From Paracoccus sediminicola (GTDB taxonomy: Bacteria > Pseudomonadota > Alphaproteobacteria > Rhodobacterales > Rhodobacteraceae), in NCBI RefSeq assembly GCF_027912835.1, contig NZ_CP115768.1, positions 2,083,501 to 2,147,500 of the forward strand: DNA of 64,000 nucleotides, written 5' to 3'. The notes beneath the pieces are model-generated. The model ran no database searches and was not told where the DNA came from. It worked only from the letters and a program-made list of their open reading frames with translations. Positions 37,638 through 47,090 of this stretch are shown here, piece after piece. A program made the position numbers and the translations under genes. The stretch's first letter is position 1; each line of letters begins with the position of its first letter.

Positions 37638-38447
37638 TCAGAAAAGCGATTTGCGCAGCATATTGACCGCAACCAGGGCAAGGAACAACGCGAAGATCCG
37701 CTTCAGCCGCCGCGGATCGCTGCGATGCGCCAGCGCCGCGCCGAGCGGCGCGGTCAGCAACGTCATGGCGATGATGATGAGAAAGGCAGGCAGGTTCACC
37801 GCGCCGAATGTGCCGGGCGGCGGGTTGTCGGCCGGGGTCAAAAGGAACAGCGCCGTCGATGGCAGCGCGATCAGCCCGCCAAACCCTGCCGCCGTGGCCA
37901 CGGCGCGATGGATCGGCCGCCCGTGCAGCGTCATCAGCGGCACCCCCATTGAGCCGCCACCGATCCCCAGAAGCACAGAGCAGAAGCCGGTGATCCCCGC
38001 ATAGACATATTTCACCGGACCCCGCGGCATGGTCTCGGCCAGACGCCAATCCGCGCGACCGAGCAGCATATAGCTGGCGATGACGATGACCAGCACGGCA
38101 AAGATAACCTGAAGCGTCTCGCTGCGCAGCTGCGCTACGGTCAGCACCCCGATCCCGGCGCCAAGCGCGATGCCCGGCGCCCAGTCCCGCAAGATCGGCC
38201 AGTCGACCGCGCCTCGGCGGTGATGGGCCATGACCGAGCGCGCCGAGGTCACGATGATCGTCGCCAGCGAGGTGGCCAGGCAAATCTGCATCAGATCGGG
38301 CGAGCCGTAACCCATCTGGCCGAACACCGACAGCAGGACCGGCACCAGAACGATCCCGCCGCCAACGCCCAAAAGCCCCGCGAGCACCCCGGCAAAGGCA
38401 CCGGCCGCGGTCAGCGTGAGCAGGGGCATCAGCAGCGTTGCGGTCAT
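37638..38447 (-). CDS. TauE/SafE (DUF81) membrane transporter
   Basis: 269 residues, about eight membrane helices in two homologous halves. Both halves have the G-x-G-G-x-[LIV] loop: GVLAGLLGVGGGIVLVPVLLS and SVLLGIGGGSMGVPLM. Family members export sulfite, sulfoacetate or related anions, or are of unknown substrate. It overlaps the dusA stop by 4 bp (shared ATGA) and precedes aroA, so all three are one operon. Confidence 0.87.
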   Translation of the reverse strand: MTATLLMPLLTLTAAGAFAGVLAGLLGVGGGIVLVPVLLSVFGQMGYGSPDLMQICLATSLATIIVTSARSVMAHHRRGAVDWPILRDWAPGIALGAGIGVLTVAQLRSETLQVIFAVLVIVIASYMLLGRADWRLAETMPRGPVKYVYAGITGFCSVLLGIGGGSMGVPLMTLHGRPIHRAVATAAGFGGLIALPSTALFLLTPADNPPPGTFGAVNLPAFLIIIAMTLLTAPLGAALAHRSDPRRLKRIFALFLALVAVNMLRKSLF

Positions 38448-39445
38448 GCCGCTGCCATCGCGCCGCGGATCTGGTCGAGCGCCGCATCGTAGAGCGCCAG
38501 CCCCTCGGCCGGGCTCTGCGCCTTATGCGCACCCTCGCTGAGCACTCTCCGCCACAGTCGCGCACCGGGTCGGCCATGAAACAGCCCCAGCATATGCCGC
38601 GTGATCTGATGGATCCGCGCGCCCTCCTCCAGCCAGGCCACGATCTGCGGGCGCATCGCCAGCGCCGCCTCCACGGGGCCTTTGCAGGGCGGCTCGCGGT
38701 TCCAGAGCCGGTCCGCTTCGCCAAGGATGTCCCAGGGCTGATGATAGGCGGCGCGGCCCACCATCACCCCGTCCATCAGCCAGAGCTGGTCCTCGATCAT
38801 GCCCGGCGCGATGCCGCCATTGATCGACAGATGCAGTTCCGGGAACCGGGTCTTCATGCGATGCACCAGCGGATAATCCAGCGGCGGAATCTCGCGGTTG
38901 TCCTTGGGGCTCAGCCCCTCCAGCCAGGCCTTGCGCGCGTGGATGGTGATCCGCCGCACCCCGGCATCCTGCATCTGGTTCAGGAAATCGGGCAGCACCG
39001 TGTCAGGGTCCTGATCGTCCACGCCGATGCGGCATTTCACCGTCACCTCGACCGCGCTTTCGGCGATCATGGCGCGGACGCATTCCGCCACCAGCCCCGG
39101 CGTCTTCATCAGCACGGCGCCGAAACAACCCGACTGCACCCGATCCGAGGGGCAGCCGACATTCAGGTTGACCTCGTCATATCCGAAGGGCGCGGCCAGC
39201 GCGGTGGCCCGGCGCAGCTCTTCGGGGTCCGAGCCGCCGATCTGCAAGGCCACCGGGTTCTCGGGCGCGTCCCGACGCAACAGCCGCGCACGGGGGCCAT
39301 GGATGATCGCGGCGGCGGTCACCATCTCGGTGTAAAGCAGGGCCTCCCGCGAGAGGATCCGGTGAAACCCACGGCAGAACCTGTCGGTCCAGTCCATCAT
39401 CGGCGCGACCGAGAGCCTTGCCTGTTCGGTGACATTCATCCGCAT
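38444..39445 (-). CDS. dusA: tRNA-dihydrouridine synthase A
   Basis: 333 residues. FMN enzyme that reduces U20/U20a in tRNA D-loops. SVAPMMDWTDRFCRGFHRILS at the N-terminus is DusA-specific, and the catalytic cysteine is in NVGCPSDRVQSGCFGAVLM. The second ATG (39439, MNVTEQ) is an equally likely start. First gene of the dusA-tauE-aroA leftward operon; divergent from the lytic transglycosylase gene. Confidence 0.95.
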   Translation of the reverse strand: MRMNVTEQARLSVAPMMDWTDRFCRGFHRILSREALLYTEMVTAAAIIHGPRARLLRRDAPENPVALQIGGSDPEELRRATALAAPFGYDEVNLNVGCPSDRVQSGCFGAVLMKTPGLVAECVRAMIAESAVEVTVKCRIGVDDQDPDTVLPDFLNQMQDAGVRRITIHARKAWLEGLSPKDNREIPPLDYPLVHRMKTRFPELHLSINGGIAPGMIEDQLWLMDGVMVGRAAYHQPWDILGEADRLWNREPPCKGPVEAALAMRPQIVAWLEEGARIHQITRHMLGLFHGRPGARLWRRVLSEGAHKAQSPAEGLALYDAALDQIRGAMAAA

Positions 39446-39595
39446 CTGCTCGCGTTAAACCCGATCCGCCGCGCAGGCTCTGATGCGCTTCGCACGGCTC
39501 CGGGCGATGTAAGTCATCGGCGCGAAGAATGCAAAACGCCACGTCTGATTCAGAGATCAACCACGCGTTAATGCACCTCGGCTAGGCTGAGCGTC

Positions 39596-40438
39596 ATGCG
39601 ATTCGTATTCCTTCTGCTTCTGCTTCTGCCGCAGCTTGCGCGCGCCGCGCCGGAACAGCCGGCAGCGCTATGCGAATGGGCATCGCAGACCGCCGCGGCC
39701 GAGGCCGGGGTGCCGCCAGATATTCTTGGCGCGCTGACCCTGACCGAGACCGGGCGCAATCGCGACGGCGTCGTCCGCCCCTGGGCCTGGAGCGTAAATG
39801 CAGAGGGCAAGGGAAGCTGGTTCGACGATCCCGGCAGTGCGCTCGCCTTTGCCGAGGATCGGGTCGCGCGTGGCCGGCTGAACCTCGATATCGGCTGTTT
39901 CCAGCTGAATTACCGGTGGCACGGCATGCATTTCGCCTCGGTGGCCGAGATGTTCGACCCTCTGAACAATGCCCGCTATGCGGCGCGCTTCGTCAGCGAA
40001 CTTCAGGCCGAATTCGGCGACTGGCGCAAGGCGGCGGGTGCGTTTCATTCGCGCACGCAAGTCCATGCGACTCGTTATCTGGCACGTTTCGATGAGCTTC
40101 GGGCAGGCTTGCAGGCGCGGGGCTTCGAGGGGATGCGGGACATGTCGGCAACCTATAATCGATTCGCCGCGGCCGATCCGGCGCAGCTTGCGATACCGCC
40201 CCGCGCAGCGCAGAGAGTGCGTATCGTTGACAACCGCATGCTGCTCGGCGCGCCGAAAGGGACCGGGCGCACCGGCATGCCCGGCTCGCTCGCGGTGATC
40301 GGCGGCGAGCGCGGCTCGCTGCTGGGACAGGGAAGCGCGCTGCTTGGTCCGGTGCGCGCGCCTCTGATCGGCCCGGCCAGAGCACCGCCCGAATACAGCG
40401 CCGAAATGGCCGGCAGCGAGGCCGAATTGCTGCTTTGA
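39596..40438 (+). CDS. Lytic transglycosylase-like (SLT) secreted protein
   Basis: 280 residues. A leucine-rich signal peptide (MRFVFLLLLLLPQLARA) is followed by an SLT-type lysozyme-like domain: GALTLTETGRN holds the putative catalytic glutamate (E within TLTETGR), and DIGCFQLNYRWH is the glycine/aromatic segment of the muramic-acid cleft. This predicts cleavage of peptidoglycan glycan strands. The C-terminal ~90 residues are Gly/Ala/Pro-rich and variable. Such genes in relatives often serve flagellar or secretion assembly, but no such genes flank it here. Confidence 0.85.
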   Translation: MRFVFLLLLLLPQLARAAPEQPAALCEWASQTAAAEAGVPPDILGALTLTETGRNRDGVVRPWAWSVNAEGKGSWFDDPGSALAFAEDRVARGRLNLDIGCFQLNYRWHGMHFASVAEMFDPLNNARYAARFVSELQAEFGDWRKAAGAFHSRTQVHATRYLARFDELRAGLQARGFEGMRDMSATYNRFAAADPAQLAIPPRAAQRVRIVDNRMLLGAPKGTGRTGMPGSLAVIGGERGSLLGQGSALLGPVRAPLIGPARAPPEYSAEMAGSEAELLL

Positions 40439-40555
40439 CAATCTTCGGCACACGGGTCCGGCCGCGGGCGGCGTGAGCCGGATGAGCACCGCCACGAAAA
40501 ACGTCGCTCCCGAAAGGGTGCGGCGCTGATTTATCGGCGGCGGGTCACAAGGCGG

Positions 40556-41470
40556 TCAGGCTTGCCAGTCCGGCGCCACCGAGGCGGCGATGGTTGCGTC
40601 AAGCGCCTCGAATTCGCCGAGCTTGATGGTCTCGTAAAGCTCCTGCCTCGTCTGCATCTCGTCCAGCATCGCCGTGGTAGCCCCGTCGCGCGCCAGCGTC
40701 GCATAAAGCTTTTCCTGCGCCTTGTTCGCGACCCGCAGCGACGAGACCGGCCAGATCACCATATCGTAACCCAGATCCTCGAATTCCTGCGCCGTCAACG
40801 CCGGGGTGCGCCCGAATTCGGTCATGTTGGCCAGAAGTTTCACACCGGGCAGCGCGGCGCGGACCTCCTTGAACATCTCGACCGAGGTCAGCGCCTCGGG
40901 GAAGATCGCATCGGCACCGGCCTCGACATAGAGTTTGGCTCGCGCGACCGCGCCTTCGATCCCCTCGCTGGCGGCGGCGTCGGTGCGGGCGATGATGCGC
41001 AGATGGCGGCGGGCCCTGGCGGCGGCGGCGACCTTGGCGGCCATATCCTCGGCCCTTGCCAGTTTCTTGTCGTTCAGATGGCCGCATTTCTTCGGCAGAA
41101 GCTGGTCTTCCAGATGCACCGCGCCGGCGCCCGCATCCTCGAAGCTGCGCACCATATGCATGACATTCAACGCCTCGCCATAGCCGGTATCGCCGTCCAC
41201 CAGCAGCGGCAACTGGCTGGCCCGCGCGATCTGGCGGATGAAGAATGCGACCTCATCCACGGTGATGATCCCCAGATCCGGCAGCCCCATCGAGGCCGTC
41301 ATCGCCGCGCCCGACAGATACAGCGCCTCGAACCCCGCCGCCTTGGCCTGCAGCGCCGACTGGCCGTTATGCGCGCCGGGCAAGCGCAGGATGCCGGGCG
41401 CATCCAGCAATTCCTGAAAGCGCTCGCCCGCAGGGCGGTCGGGATAATCGGATCCGATGAGATATGGCAT
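40556..41470 (-). CDS. prpB: 2-Methylisocitrate lyase
   Basis: 304 residues of the ICL/PEPM superfamily. Splits 2-methylisocitrate to pyruvate and succinate, the last step of the methylcitrate cycle for propionyl-CoA. PKKCGHLN holds the catalytic cysteine motif; DGDTGYGEALNV and HLEDQLLPKK hold the Mg ligands. Two ATGs are in frame; 41470 (MPYLIGSDYPDR) is chosen because AAGAAGG is 9 bases upstream, whereas 41479 sits directly on it. Third gene of the prpDCB unit; 156 bp separate it from prpC. Confidence 0.93.
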   Translation of the reverse strand: MPYLIGSDYPDRPAGERFQELLDAPGILRLPGAHNGQSALQAKAAGFEALYLSGAAMTASMGLPDLGIITVDEVAFFIRQIARASQLPLLVDGDTGYGEALNVMHMVRSFEDAGAGAVHLEDQLLPKKCGHLNDKKLARAEDMAAKVAAAARARRHLRIIARTDAAASEGIEGAVARAKLYVEAGADAIFPEALTSVEMFKEVRAALPGVKLLANMTEFGRTPALTAQEFEDLGYDMVIWPVSSLRVANKAQEKLYATLARDGATTAMLDEMQTRQELYETIKLGEFEALDATIAASVAPDWQA

Positions 41471-41552
41471 GTGTTCCATCCTTCTTGTTCTTCAAAGCTC
41501 TGCGCCGAGATCCGCCTCGCCCCGGCTGTCGCGCCAGCGGCAGCCACGCGTA

Positions 41553-41572
41553 CGCCCGCCCCATGGCGGGCG
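41553..41572. other. Strong hairpin in the prpC-prpB spacer
   Basis: CGCCCGCC-CCAT-GGCGGGCG is a perfect 8-bp GC-rich stem in the middle of the 156-bp gap between prpC and prpB. No T-run follows on the minus strand, so it may be an mRNA-processing or stabilising element instead of a terminator. Confidence 0.5.
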
Positions 41573-41626
41573 CGTTCCGCGCCCAACGGTGCGAACGCTC
41601 ACCGCTCAGCACCGCCGCCGCTTGGA

Positions 41627-42763
41627 TCATCCCCGCTTCGCGAGCGGCACAAATTCCCGGTTCTCCGGTCCGGTATAATGCGCCGAGGGTCGGATGATCT
41701 TTCCGTCCTCGCGCTGCTCGATCACATGCGCCCCCCAGCCGGAGCTGCGCGAGATCACGAAGAGGGGCGTGAACATCGCCGTCGGCACGCCCATCTGGTA
41801 ATAGGACACCGCGCTGAACCAGTCGAGATTGGGGAACATCTTGCGTTCTTCCGCCATCACCGTCTCGATCCGCTCGGCAATGTCGAACATCCGCGTATCG
41901 CCCGATTCCTCGGACAGCTGCTTCGCCACCCGCTTGATGACCTCGTTGCGCGGATCGGCCACGGTATATACCGGATGGCCGAAGCCGATCACGATCTGTT
42001 TTTCAGCGACGCGCCGGCGAATATCTTCGGCCGCCTCGTCGGGCGAGCCATAGCGGGACTGGATGTCGAAAGCGACCTCATTCGCGCCGCCATGTTTCGG
42101 TCCACGCAGCGCACCGATGGCGGCGGTGATCGCGGAATACATATCCGCGCCCGTCCCCGCGACCATGCGCCCGGTGAAGGTCGAGGCGTTGAATTCATGT
42201 TCCGCATAGAGGATCAGAGAGGTCTGCATCGCCCGGATCTGGCTGTCGCTTGGCGTCTTGCCATGCAACAGCCGCAGGAAATGTTCGGCGATCGAAGCTT
42301 CATCGCCCTCGACCTCGATCCGGCGGCCATTCTGGCTGTAATGATACCAATACAGTAGCATCGACCCCAGCGACGCCATCAGACGGTCGATAATGTCGCG
42401 CGCGCCCGCCAGATTATGGTCATGCGCCTCGGGCAGCGCACAGCCAAGTGCCGAGACCCCGGTGCGCATCACATCCATCGGATGGGCGGCGGCGGGCAGC
42501 TGTTCCAGCACCGCCTTGACCGAGGCAGGCAGCCCGCGCAGCCGCGCAAGCTTGGCCTCATAGGCGGCAAGCTGCGCCTTGGTCGGCAATTCGCCATGGA
42601 CCAGCAGATGCGCGATCTCCTCGAATGTCGCGGCCTCGGCGATGTCGAGAATGTCATAGCCCCGGTAATGCAGGTCGTTGCCGGTCTCGCCCACGGTGCA
42701 AAGCGCAGTATTCCCGGCCTCGACCCCCGACAGCGCCACGGATTTCTTGGCTTTCTTGGCCAT
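41627..42763 (-). CDS. prpC: 2-Methylcitrate synthase
   Basis: 378 residues of the citrate synthase family, PrpC branch. Condenses propionyl-CoA with oxaloacetate. The Lys-rich start ([22 protein letters not shown]), [11 protein letters not shown] and the active-site region [13 protein letters not shown] are present; the histidine in PKHGGAN and GFGHPVY, and the late aspartate region, form the citrate synthase catalytic set. Eleven bases downstream of prpD, so co-transcribed. Confidence 0.93.
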   Translation of the reverse strand: MAKKAKKSVALSGVEAGNTALCTVGETGNDLHYRGYDILDIAEAATFEEIAHLLVHGELPTKAQLAAYEAKLARLRGLPASVKAVLEQLPAAAHPMDVMRTGVSALGCALPEAHDHNLAGARDIIDRLMASLGSMLLYWYHYSQNGRRIEVEGDEASIAEHFLRLLHGKTPSDSQIRAMQTSLILYAEHEFNASTFTGRMVAGTGADMYSAITAAIGALRGPKHGGANEVAFDIQSRYGSPDEAAEDIRRRVAEKQIVIGFGHPVYTVADPRNEVIKRVAKQLSEESGDTRMFDIAERIETVMAEERKMFPNLDWFSAVSYYQMGVPTAMFTPLFVISRSSGWGAHVIEQREDGKIIRPSAHYTGPENREFVPLAKRG

Positions 42764-42774
42764 GTTGTCCTCCC

Positions 42775-44289
42775 TTATTTTCCGAAGTCGAAAATCCCCG
42801 TCGGGCGCTGCTCGCCCAGTTTTCCGGCCTCGACGATGAAGTTCAGCGCCGCCAGATCGCCGGCCTTCAGATCAGCCAGAGCCTCGACCGCCTGCAGGAA
42901 GCGCTCCTGCTCGGCGGCGGCGATGATACCGTCCGACAGGGTCAGGAATTTCTTCTTGTAGTTCTCGCGGATGAAGGGCCGCGCGCCATCGGGGTGGGCG
43001 TCGGCCAGCGCCAGCTCATCCTCGACCACGCTGCCATCTTTCATCGTCACGACGACGCGCCCGCCAAAGGCCTTTTCTTTCGGGTCCTTGGAGTGATAGC
43101 GCCGCGTCCATTCCTTGTCCTCGGTGGTCGAGATCTTGTGCCACAATTCGACCGTCTCGGGACGGTTGGCACGCTCCGGCGCATAGGATTTCTCGTGGTG
43201 CCAGCCGCCATCCTCTAGCGCGACCGCGAAGATATACATGATCGAATGGTCCAGCGTCTCGCGGCTGGCCTTGGGATCCATCTTCTGCGGGTCGCCCGCG
43301 CCGGTGCCGATCACGTAATGGGTGTGATGGCTGGTGTGAATCACGATATTGTCGATCTGGCTCAGATCGCCGATCTTCCGCCCCATGCGGCGGGCCAGGT
43401 CAATCAGCGCCTGAGACTGGTATTCCGCCGAATGCTCCTTGGTATAGGTGTCCAGGATTGCGCGCTTCGCCTCGCCCTTCTCGGGCAGCGGCACGTGATA
43501 GACCGTGCCCGGCCCCGACAGCAGATAGGCGATAAAGCCGTCCTCACCCTCCCATGCGGGGGATGGCGCGCCTTCACCGCGCATCACCCGGTCTACGGCT
43601 TCGATCGCCATCTTGCCCGCGAAGGCCGGAGCATAGGCTTTCCAGGACGAGATCTCGCCCTTGCGCGACTGGCGGGTGGTGGTGGTGACATGCAGCGCCT
43701 GCTGGACGGCCTGAAAGATCACCTCGGTCGGCAGGCCCAGAAGCGTGCCGATGCCAGCGGCCGCTGACGGGCCGAGATGGGCGATATGGTCGATCTTGTG
43801 CTCATGCAGGCAGATGCCGGTGACCAGATCGACCTGAATTTCGTAACCCGTTGCAAGACCGCGGATCAGATCGGCGCCGGATTTGCCGGTATGCTGCGCC
43901 ACGGCGAGGATCGGCGGGATATTGTCGCCGGGATGCGAATAATCCGCCGCCAGATAAGTGTCGTGGAAATCCAGCTCGCGCACCGCCACGCCATTGGCAT
44001 AGGCCGCCCATTCCGGCGAGATCGTCTTACCGCTGTCGACGCCGAACACCGTCGCGCCTGGGCTGTAAGGATGGGCCATCGCCTGCGCGCGGGCCGAGGC
44101 GACCGGGCGCCGCGCGACAGATGCGGCAGCGACCGAGGCGTTGTCGATGATCCGGTTGATGATCATCTCGGTGACGTCGGCGTCCACCGCTACATCATCG
44201 GCGGCAACCTCGGCGATCTTCCAGCCAAGCTGATCCTCGCGGGCGAGGTTCTCGGCCGATTTATATGTGCGCACTTCATGGGTTTTCAT
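42775..44289 (-). CDS. prpD: 2-Methylcitrate dehydratase
   Basis: 504 residues of the MmgE/PrpD family, which dehydrates 2-methylcitrate to 2-methyl-cis-aconitate. The sequence [21 protein letters not shown] and [16 protein letters not shown] are family regions, and [10 protein letters not shown] is near the active site. An ATG six bases earlier (44295) has its ribosome site almost on top of it, so the ATG at 44289, 8 bases after GGAGAG, is preferred. First gene of prpDCB; read away from prpR. Confidence 0.94.
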   Translation of the reverse strand: MKTHEVRTYKSAENLAREDQLGWKIAEVAADDVAVDADVTEMIINRIIDNASVAAASVARRPVASARAQAMAHPYSPGATVFGVDSGKTISPEWAAYANGVAVRELDFHDTYLAADYSHPGDNIPPILAVAQHTGKSGADLIRGLATGYEIQVDLVTGICLHEHKIDHIAHLGPSAAAGIGTLLGLPTEVIFQAVQQALHVTTTTRQSRKGEISSWKAYAPAFAGKMAIEAVDRVMRGEGAPSPAWEGEDGFIAYLLSGPGTVYHVPLPEKGEAKRAILDTYTKEHSAEYQSQALIDLARRMGRKIGDLSQIDNIVIHTSHHTHYVIGTGAGDPQKMDPKASRETLDHSIMYIFAVALEDGGWHHEKSYAPERANRPETVELWHKISTTEDKEWTRRYHSKDPKEKAFGGRVVVTMKDGSVVEDELALADAHPDGARPFIRENYKKKFLTLSDGIIAAAEQERFLQAVEALADLKAGDLAALNFIVEAGKLGEQRPTGIFDFGK

Positions 44290-44382
44290 CGACATCTCTC
44301 CTGTCAGTTGACCCTTGCGAGGCAGCGCCTGGCTGGCGCGGGCGGTCCGGGGCGGATCGCGGTCCGCCGGGTCTTCGCAAGA

Positions 44383-44396
44383 TTTGCTGGTCGCAA
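44383..44396. promoter_or_regulatory. Candidate ScfR-type operator in the prpD-prpR region (distal)
   Basis: TTTGC-TGGT-CGCAA is an inverted repeat (TTGC n5 GCAA), preceded by CGCAA at 44376-44380. The half-site TTTGC/GCAA(A) is the element I associate with PccR/RamB-like regulators. It lies between the divergent promoters of prpD and prpR. Confidence 0.5.
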
Positions 44397-44465
44397 CTTC
44401 CCATGCGACGGCAATCGCAGTAAAGACAGAAGTTGCACAGAGTTGCGAAGCCGCTCAGCACAGCG

Positions 44466-44480
44466 TGCAAATTTTGCAAA
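44466..44480. promoter_or_regulatory. Candidate ScfR-type operator next to the prpR start
   Basis: TGCAAA (44466-44471) adjoins a perfect TTTGCAAA palindrome (44473-44480), ending 9 bases before the prpR ATG. Upstream, AGTTGC is repeated with a 10-base period (44431, 44441). A site here would allow autoregulation by blocking transcription or translation initiation. Confidence 0.55.
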
Positions 44481-44489
44481 GGTGAGACG

Positions 44490-45887
44490 ATGAAGAATGC
44501 TTATCTCGGCAGGCAGCTTCGCCGTTTGCGCGAAAGCCACGGCATGACACAGGCGGCACTGGCCCGCGCGCTCGAATTGTCGCCCAGCTATCTCAACCAG
44601 ATCGAGCGGAATCAGCGCCCGCTGACCCTGCGCGTGCTGCAACGTCTGGACACGCAATTCGGAGCCGAGGCGCAGCCATTCCAAGAGGCCGGGGACGGGC
44701 GGCTGACATCTCGGTTGCGCGCGGCTTTCGCCGATCAGGGCGCGTCGATCAGCACCGCCGAGCTGCATGATCTCGCCGATAACGCGCCCGGCCTGGCCAA
44801 GCTGATCCTCGACATGCGCCGCCGCCTGCGCAATGCGACTGAAAGGGCTGATCTCTTGGCCGAACAGATCTCGGGCCAGCCCGACATGCCCGCGGCAACC
44901 GGGTTCGAGGCGGTGCGCGACTATTTCTACACACGCCGCAACCATATCGCAGAGCTGGACCGCGCCGCCGAGCCGCTTGGCAACCTGCTGCCCATCGCCG
45001 GGCGGGCTGACGCGCTGACCACCTATCTGCGTGATCGCCACGGCATCCGCGTCGAGATGCGCGCCGCCAAAGGCATGCAGCGCCGCTTCGATCCGGCGCA
45101 GCGGCTGTTGCAGGTCTCGGAAGATCTCAGCGACGCTCAGCGCAGTTTCCAGATCGGCACCCAGCTTGCCCTGCTCGAGGAAAGCCCGACCATCGACCGG
45201 CTCTGCGATGCCTCGGGCCTGCCTGCCGACGCTCTGCCGCTGCTTCGGATCGGGCTGGCCAATTATTTCGCCGGCGCGCTGATCCTGCCCTATGGCGCGT
45301 TTCGCGCCACCGCCGAGGCGCTGCGCTATGACATCGAGCGGCTGTCGCGCCGGTTCGATATCGGCTTCGAAACCGCCTGCCACCGGCTGTCGACTCTGCA
45401 ACGCCCCGGCGCCGAGGGGGTGCCGTTCTTCTTCATCCGGGTGGATCGGGCCGGGAATATCTCGAAAAGACAATCCGCCACGGATTTCCATTTCTCGCGC
45501 TTCGGCGGTTCCTGCCCGCTTTGGACGATCTATGACGCGTTCTCGCGGCCGGGCACGCTGTTACGCCAGCTCGCGCAGATGCCGGATGGGCGGCGCTATC
45601 TGTGGATGGCGCGGACGGTCAGCCAGGGCGGCGGGCGCTTCGGCGCGCCGGTCAAGCATTTCGCCGTGGCGCTGGGCTGCGACATCGCCCATGCCGAGCG
45701 CTTGGTCTATGCCGACGGGATGGATCTGCACGGCCCCGACGCCGCCACGCCCATCGGGCCGGGCTGCAAGCTGTGCGAGCGCGACGCCTGCCCGCAGCGC
45801 GCCTTCCCGATGATCGGCAGCCCGGTCGCGGCCGAGCCGACCAGCAGTCGCTTCGCCCCCTATTCGACCGTCGCCGGACCGCGCTAG
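44490..45887 (+). CDS. prpR: ScfR-family transcriptional regulator of the prp genes
   Basis: 465 residues. N-terminal XRE helix-turn-helix ([36 protein letters not shown]), a central ImmA/IrrE-like region (around 150-310), and a C-terminal DUF2083 domain with [18 protein letters not shown] and a CKLCERDAC motif (C426, C429, C434). This is the short-chain fatty acyl-CoA regulator group (PccR, RamB, mycobacterial PrpR). Its divergent position next to prpDCB predicts control of propionyl-CoA use, probably as an activator sensing an acyl-CoA. The ATG at 44490 is chosen over the longer frame by family alignment and ribosome site GGTGAG. The stop shares CTAG with queH. Confidence 0.88.
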   Translation: MKNAYLGRQLRRLRESHGMTQAALARALELSPSYLNQIERNQRPLTLRVLQRLDTQFGAEAQPFQEAGDGRLTSRLRAAFADQGASISTAELHDLADNAPGLAKLILDMRRRLRNATERADLLAEQISGQPDMPAATGFEAVRDYFYTRRNHIAELDRAAEPLGNLLPIAGRADALTTYLRDRHGIRVEMRAAKGMQRRFDPAQRLLQVSEDLSDAQRSFQIGTQLALLEESPTIDRLCDASGLPADALPLLRIGLANYFAGALILPYGAFRATAEALRYDIERLSRRFDIGFETACHRLSTLQRPGAEGVPFFFIRVDRAGNISKRQSATDFHFSRFGGSCPLWTIYDAFSRPGTLLRQLAQMPDGRRYLWMARTVSQGGGRFGAPVKHFAVALGCDIAHAERLVYADGMDLHGPDAATPIGPGCKLCERDACPQRAFPMIGSPVAAEPTSSRFAPYSTVAGPR

Positions 45888-46549
45888 CCGGTCTGGTCGT
45901 CGCGTCCGTAGAACATCTTGCCGATTTCGATCGGGCCTCGCCCGACCTCCCGGCGGTGGCGATTGGTGTCGCGCAGCGAATACACGCAGCCGCAATATTC
46001 CTGCATGTAGAATTCCTCGCGCTTGGAAATCTCGATCATGCGGTTCGCGCCGCCGCCCTTGCGCCAGTTGAAATCCCAGTATTCGAGGCCGTCATAGGGC
46101 TTCACCGCGCGTTCCCCGCAGCCATTGATCTGCTTCATGTCCTTCCAGCGCGAAATCCCGAGGCTGGAGGTCATCACCGGAAACCCATGCTCATGCGCGT
46201 AAAGCGCTGTCCGCTCGAAACGCATGTCGAAGCACATCGTACAGCGAATGCCGCGCTCTGGCTCCCACTCCATCCCTCTGGCGCGGGCGAACCAGTTGTC
46301 GCTGTCGTAATCCGCGTCGATGAAAGGCACGTCATGTTCTTCGGCAAAGCGGATATTCTCATCCTTGCGAAGCAGATATTCCTCATGCGGATGGATGTTC
46401 GGGTTGTAGAAAAAGATCGTGTAGTCGATCCCCGACGCGGTCATCGCCTCCATCACCTCACCCGAACAGGGCGCGCAGCAGCTATGCAGCAGCACTTTCT
46501 TTTCGCCATTGGGCGGGGTCAGCACGGGGCGGTCGAGATCGGTCGTCAT
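45884..46549 (-). CDS. queH: Epoxyqueuosine reductase QueH
   Basis: 221 residues. QueH (formerly DUF208) reduces epoxyqueuosine to queuosine in the anticodon of tRNAs for Tyr, His, Asn and Asp; it is the alternative to QueG. Cysteine motifs are all present: [12 protein letters not shown] at the N-terminus, [16 protein letters not shown] in the middle and [12 protein letters not shown] near the end, ligands for a 4Fe-4S cluster and a second metal. The ATG at 46549 has AAGGTG 6 bases upstream. Convergent with prpR, sharing CTAG. Confidence 0.92.
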   Translation of the reverse strand: MTTDLDRPVLTPPNGEKKVLLHSCCAPCSGEVMEAMTASGIDYTIFFYNPNIHPHEEYLLRKDENIRFAEEHDVPFIDADYDSDNWFARARGMEWEPERGIRCTMCFDMRFERTALYAHEHGFPVMTSSLGISRWKDMKQINGCGERAVKPYDGLEYWDFNWRKGGGANRMIEISKREEFYMQEYCGCVYSLRDTNRHRREVGRGPIEIGKMFYGRDDQTG

Positions 46550-46728
46550 GGCGTCACCTTGCGGGGTCGCGGGGTCAAATGCGGTATGTAGCGTGAAATC
46601 GCGCTTCGTGAAAGAGGTGGTGGGTACGTGGATGGCGGTTCGGCGGGACATAGTCGCCATCTGGGAGTTTGTCGTAGGGCGATGGTCGAGAAGGGCCACA
46701 TGCTGCCTTCTGTGATATACGCAAAACC

Positions 46729-46759
46729 AAAAAAGCGGGCCGCCCGGACCCGCTTTTTT
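46729..46759. terminator. Bidirectional intrinsic terminator
   Basis: A-run plus GCGGG (46729-46739) pairs with CCCGC plus T-run (46749-46759): an 11-bp stem including six A-T pairs, loop of 9, with T-tracts on both strands. It lies 19 bases past the stop of the leftward small gene at 46778 and ~180 bases upstream of queH, so it mainly insulates queH from read-through. Confidence 0.85.
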
Positions 46760-46777
46760 CATTAGTTCATCAAGCGC

Positions 46778-47026
46778 TCAGCCCTTGGCGTCGCCCTCGG
46801 CCTTGTCGCCGGTGCCGCGGATCGTCGGCACGATCTGATCACCCCAGGCGCCGGCACCATTGTGGAAGCGCGAGACGCGGATCAGTTCCACCGACACGCC
46901 CTCGTTGACGGCGCGCTGCACCGCCTCGTTGACGCGGTGGACGGCCTCGGCCACGCGGTGGATGGCGCGGGTTTCGCGGTCGGCTTCGGGAAGGTCGACG
47001 CGCTGGAATTCGGTATCTGCGTTCAT
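46778..47026 (-). CDS. Small conserved hypothetical protein downstream of aceA
   Basis: 82 residues, hydrophilic, beginning MNADTEFQRVDLPEADRETRAIHRVAEAV. The first half is a charged helix with repeated A-V-[HQ]-R-V-N-E-A spacing (residues 20-45), followed by GVSVELIRVSRFHNGAGAWGDQ and a short acidic end. No domain recognised. It follows aceA on the same strand with a 64-bp gap and ends at a strong terminator, so it may be co-transcribed with isocitrate lyase. A role in glyoxylate metabolism is speculation. Confidence 0.65.
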   Translation of the reverse strand: MNADTEFQRVDLPEADRETRAIHRVAEAVHRVNEAVQRAVNEGVSVELIRVSRFHNGAGAWGDQIVPTIRGTGDKAEGDAKG

Positions 47027-47090
47027 GTCTCGGTCCTCCGGTTCAGAGTCCCCGCCACCATAGCGGCGGGAACCGGTAGTTTACAGAGCC

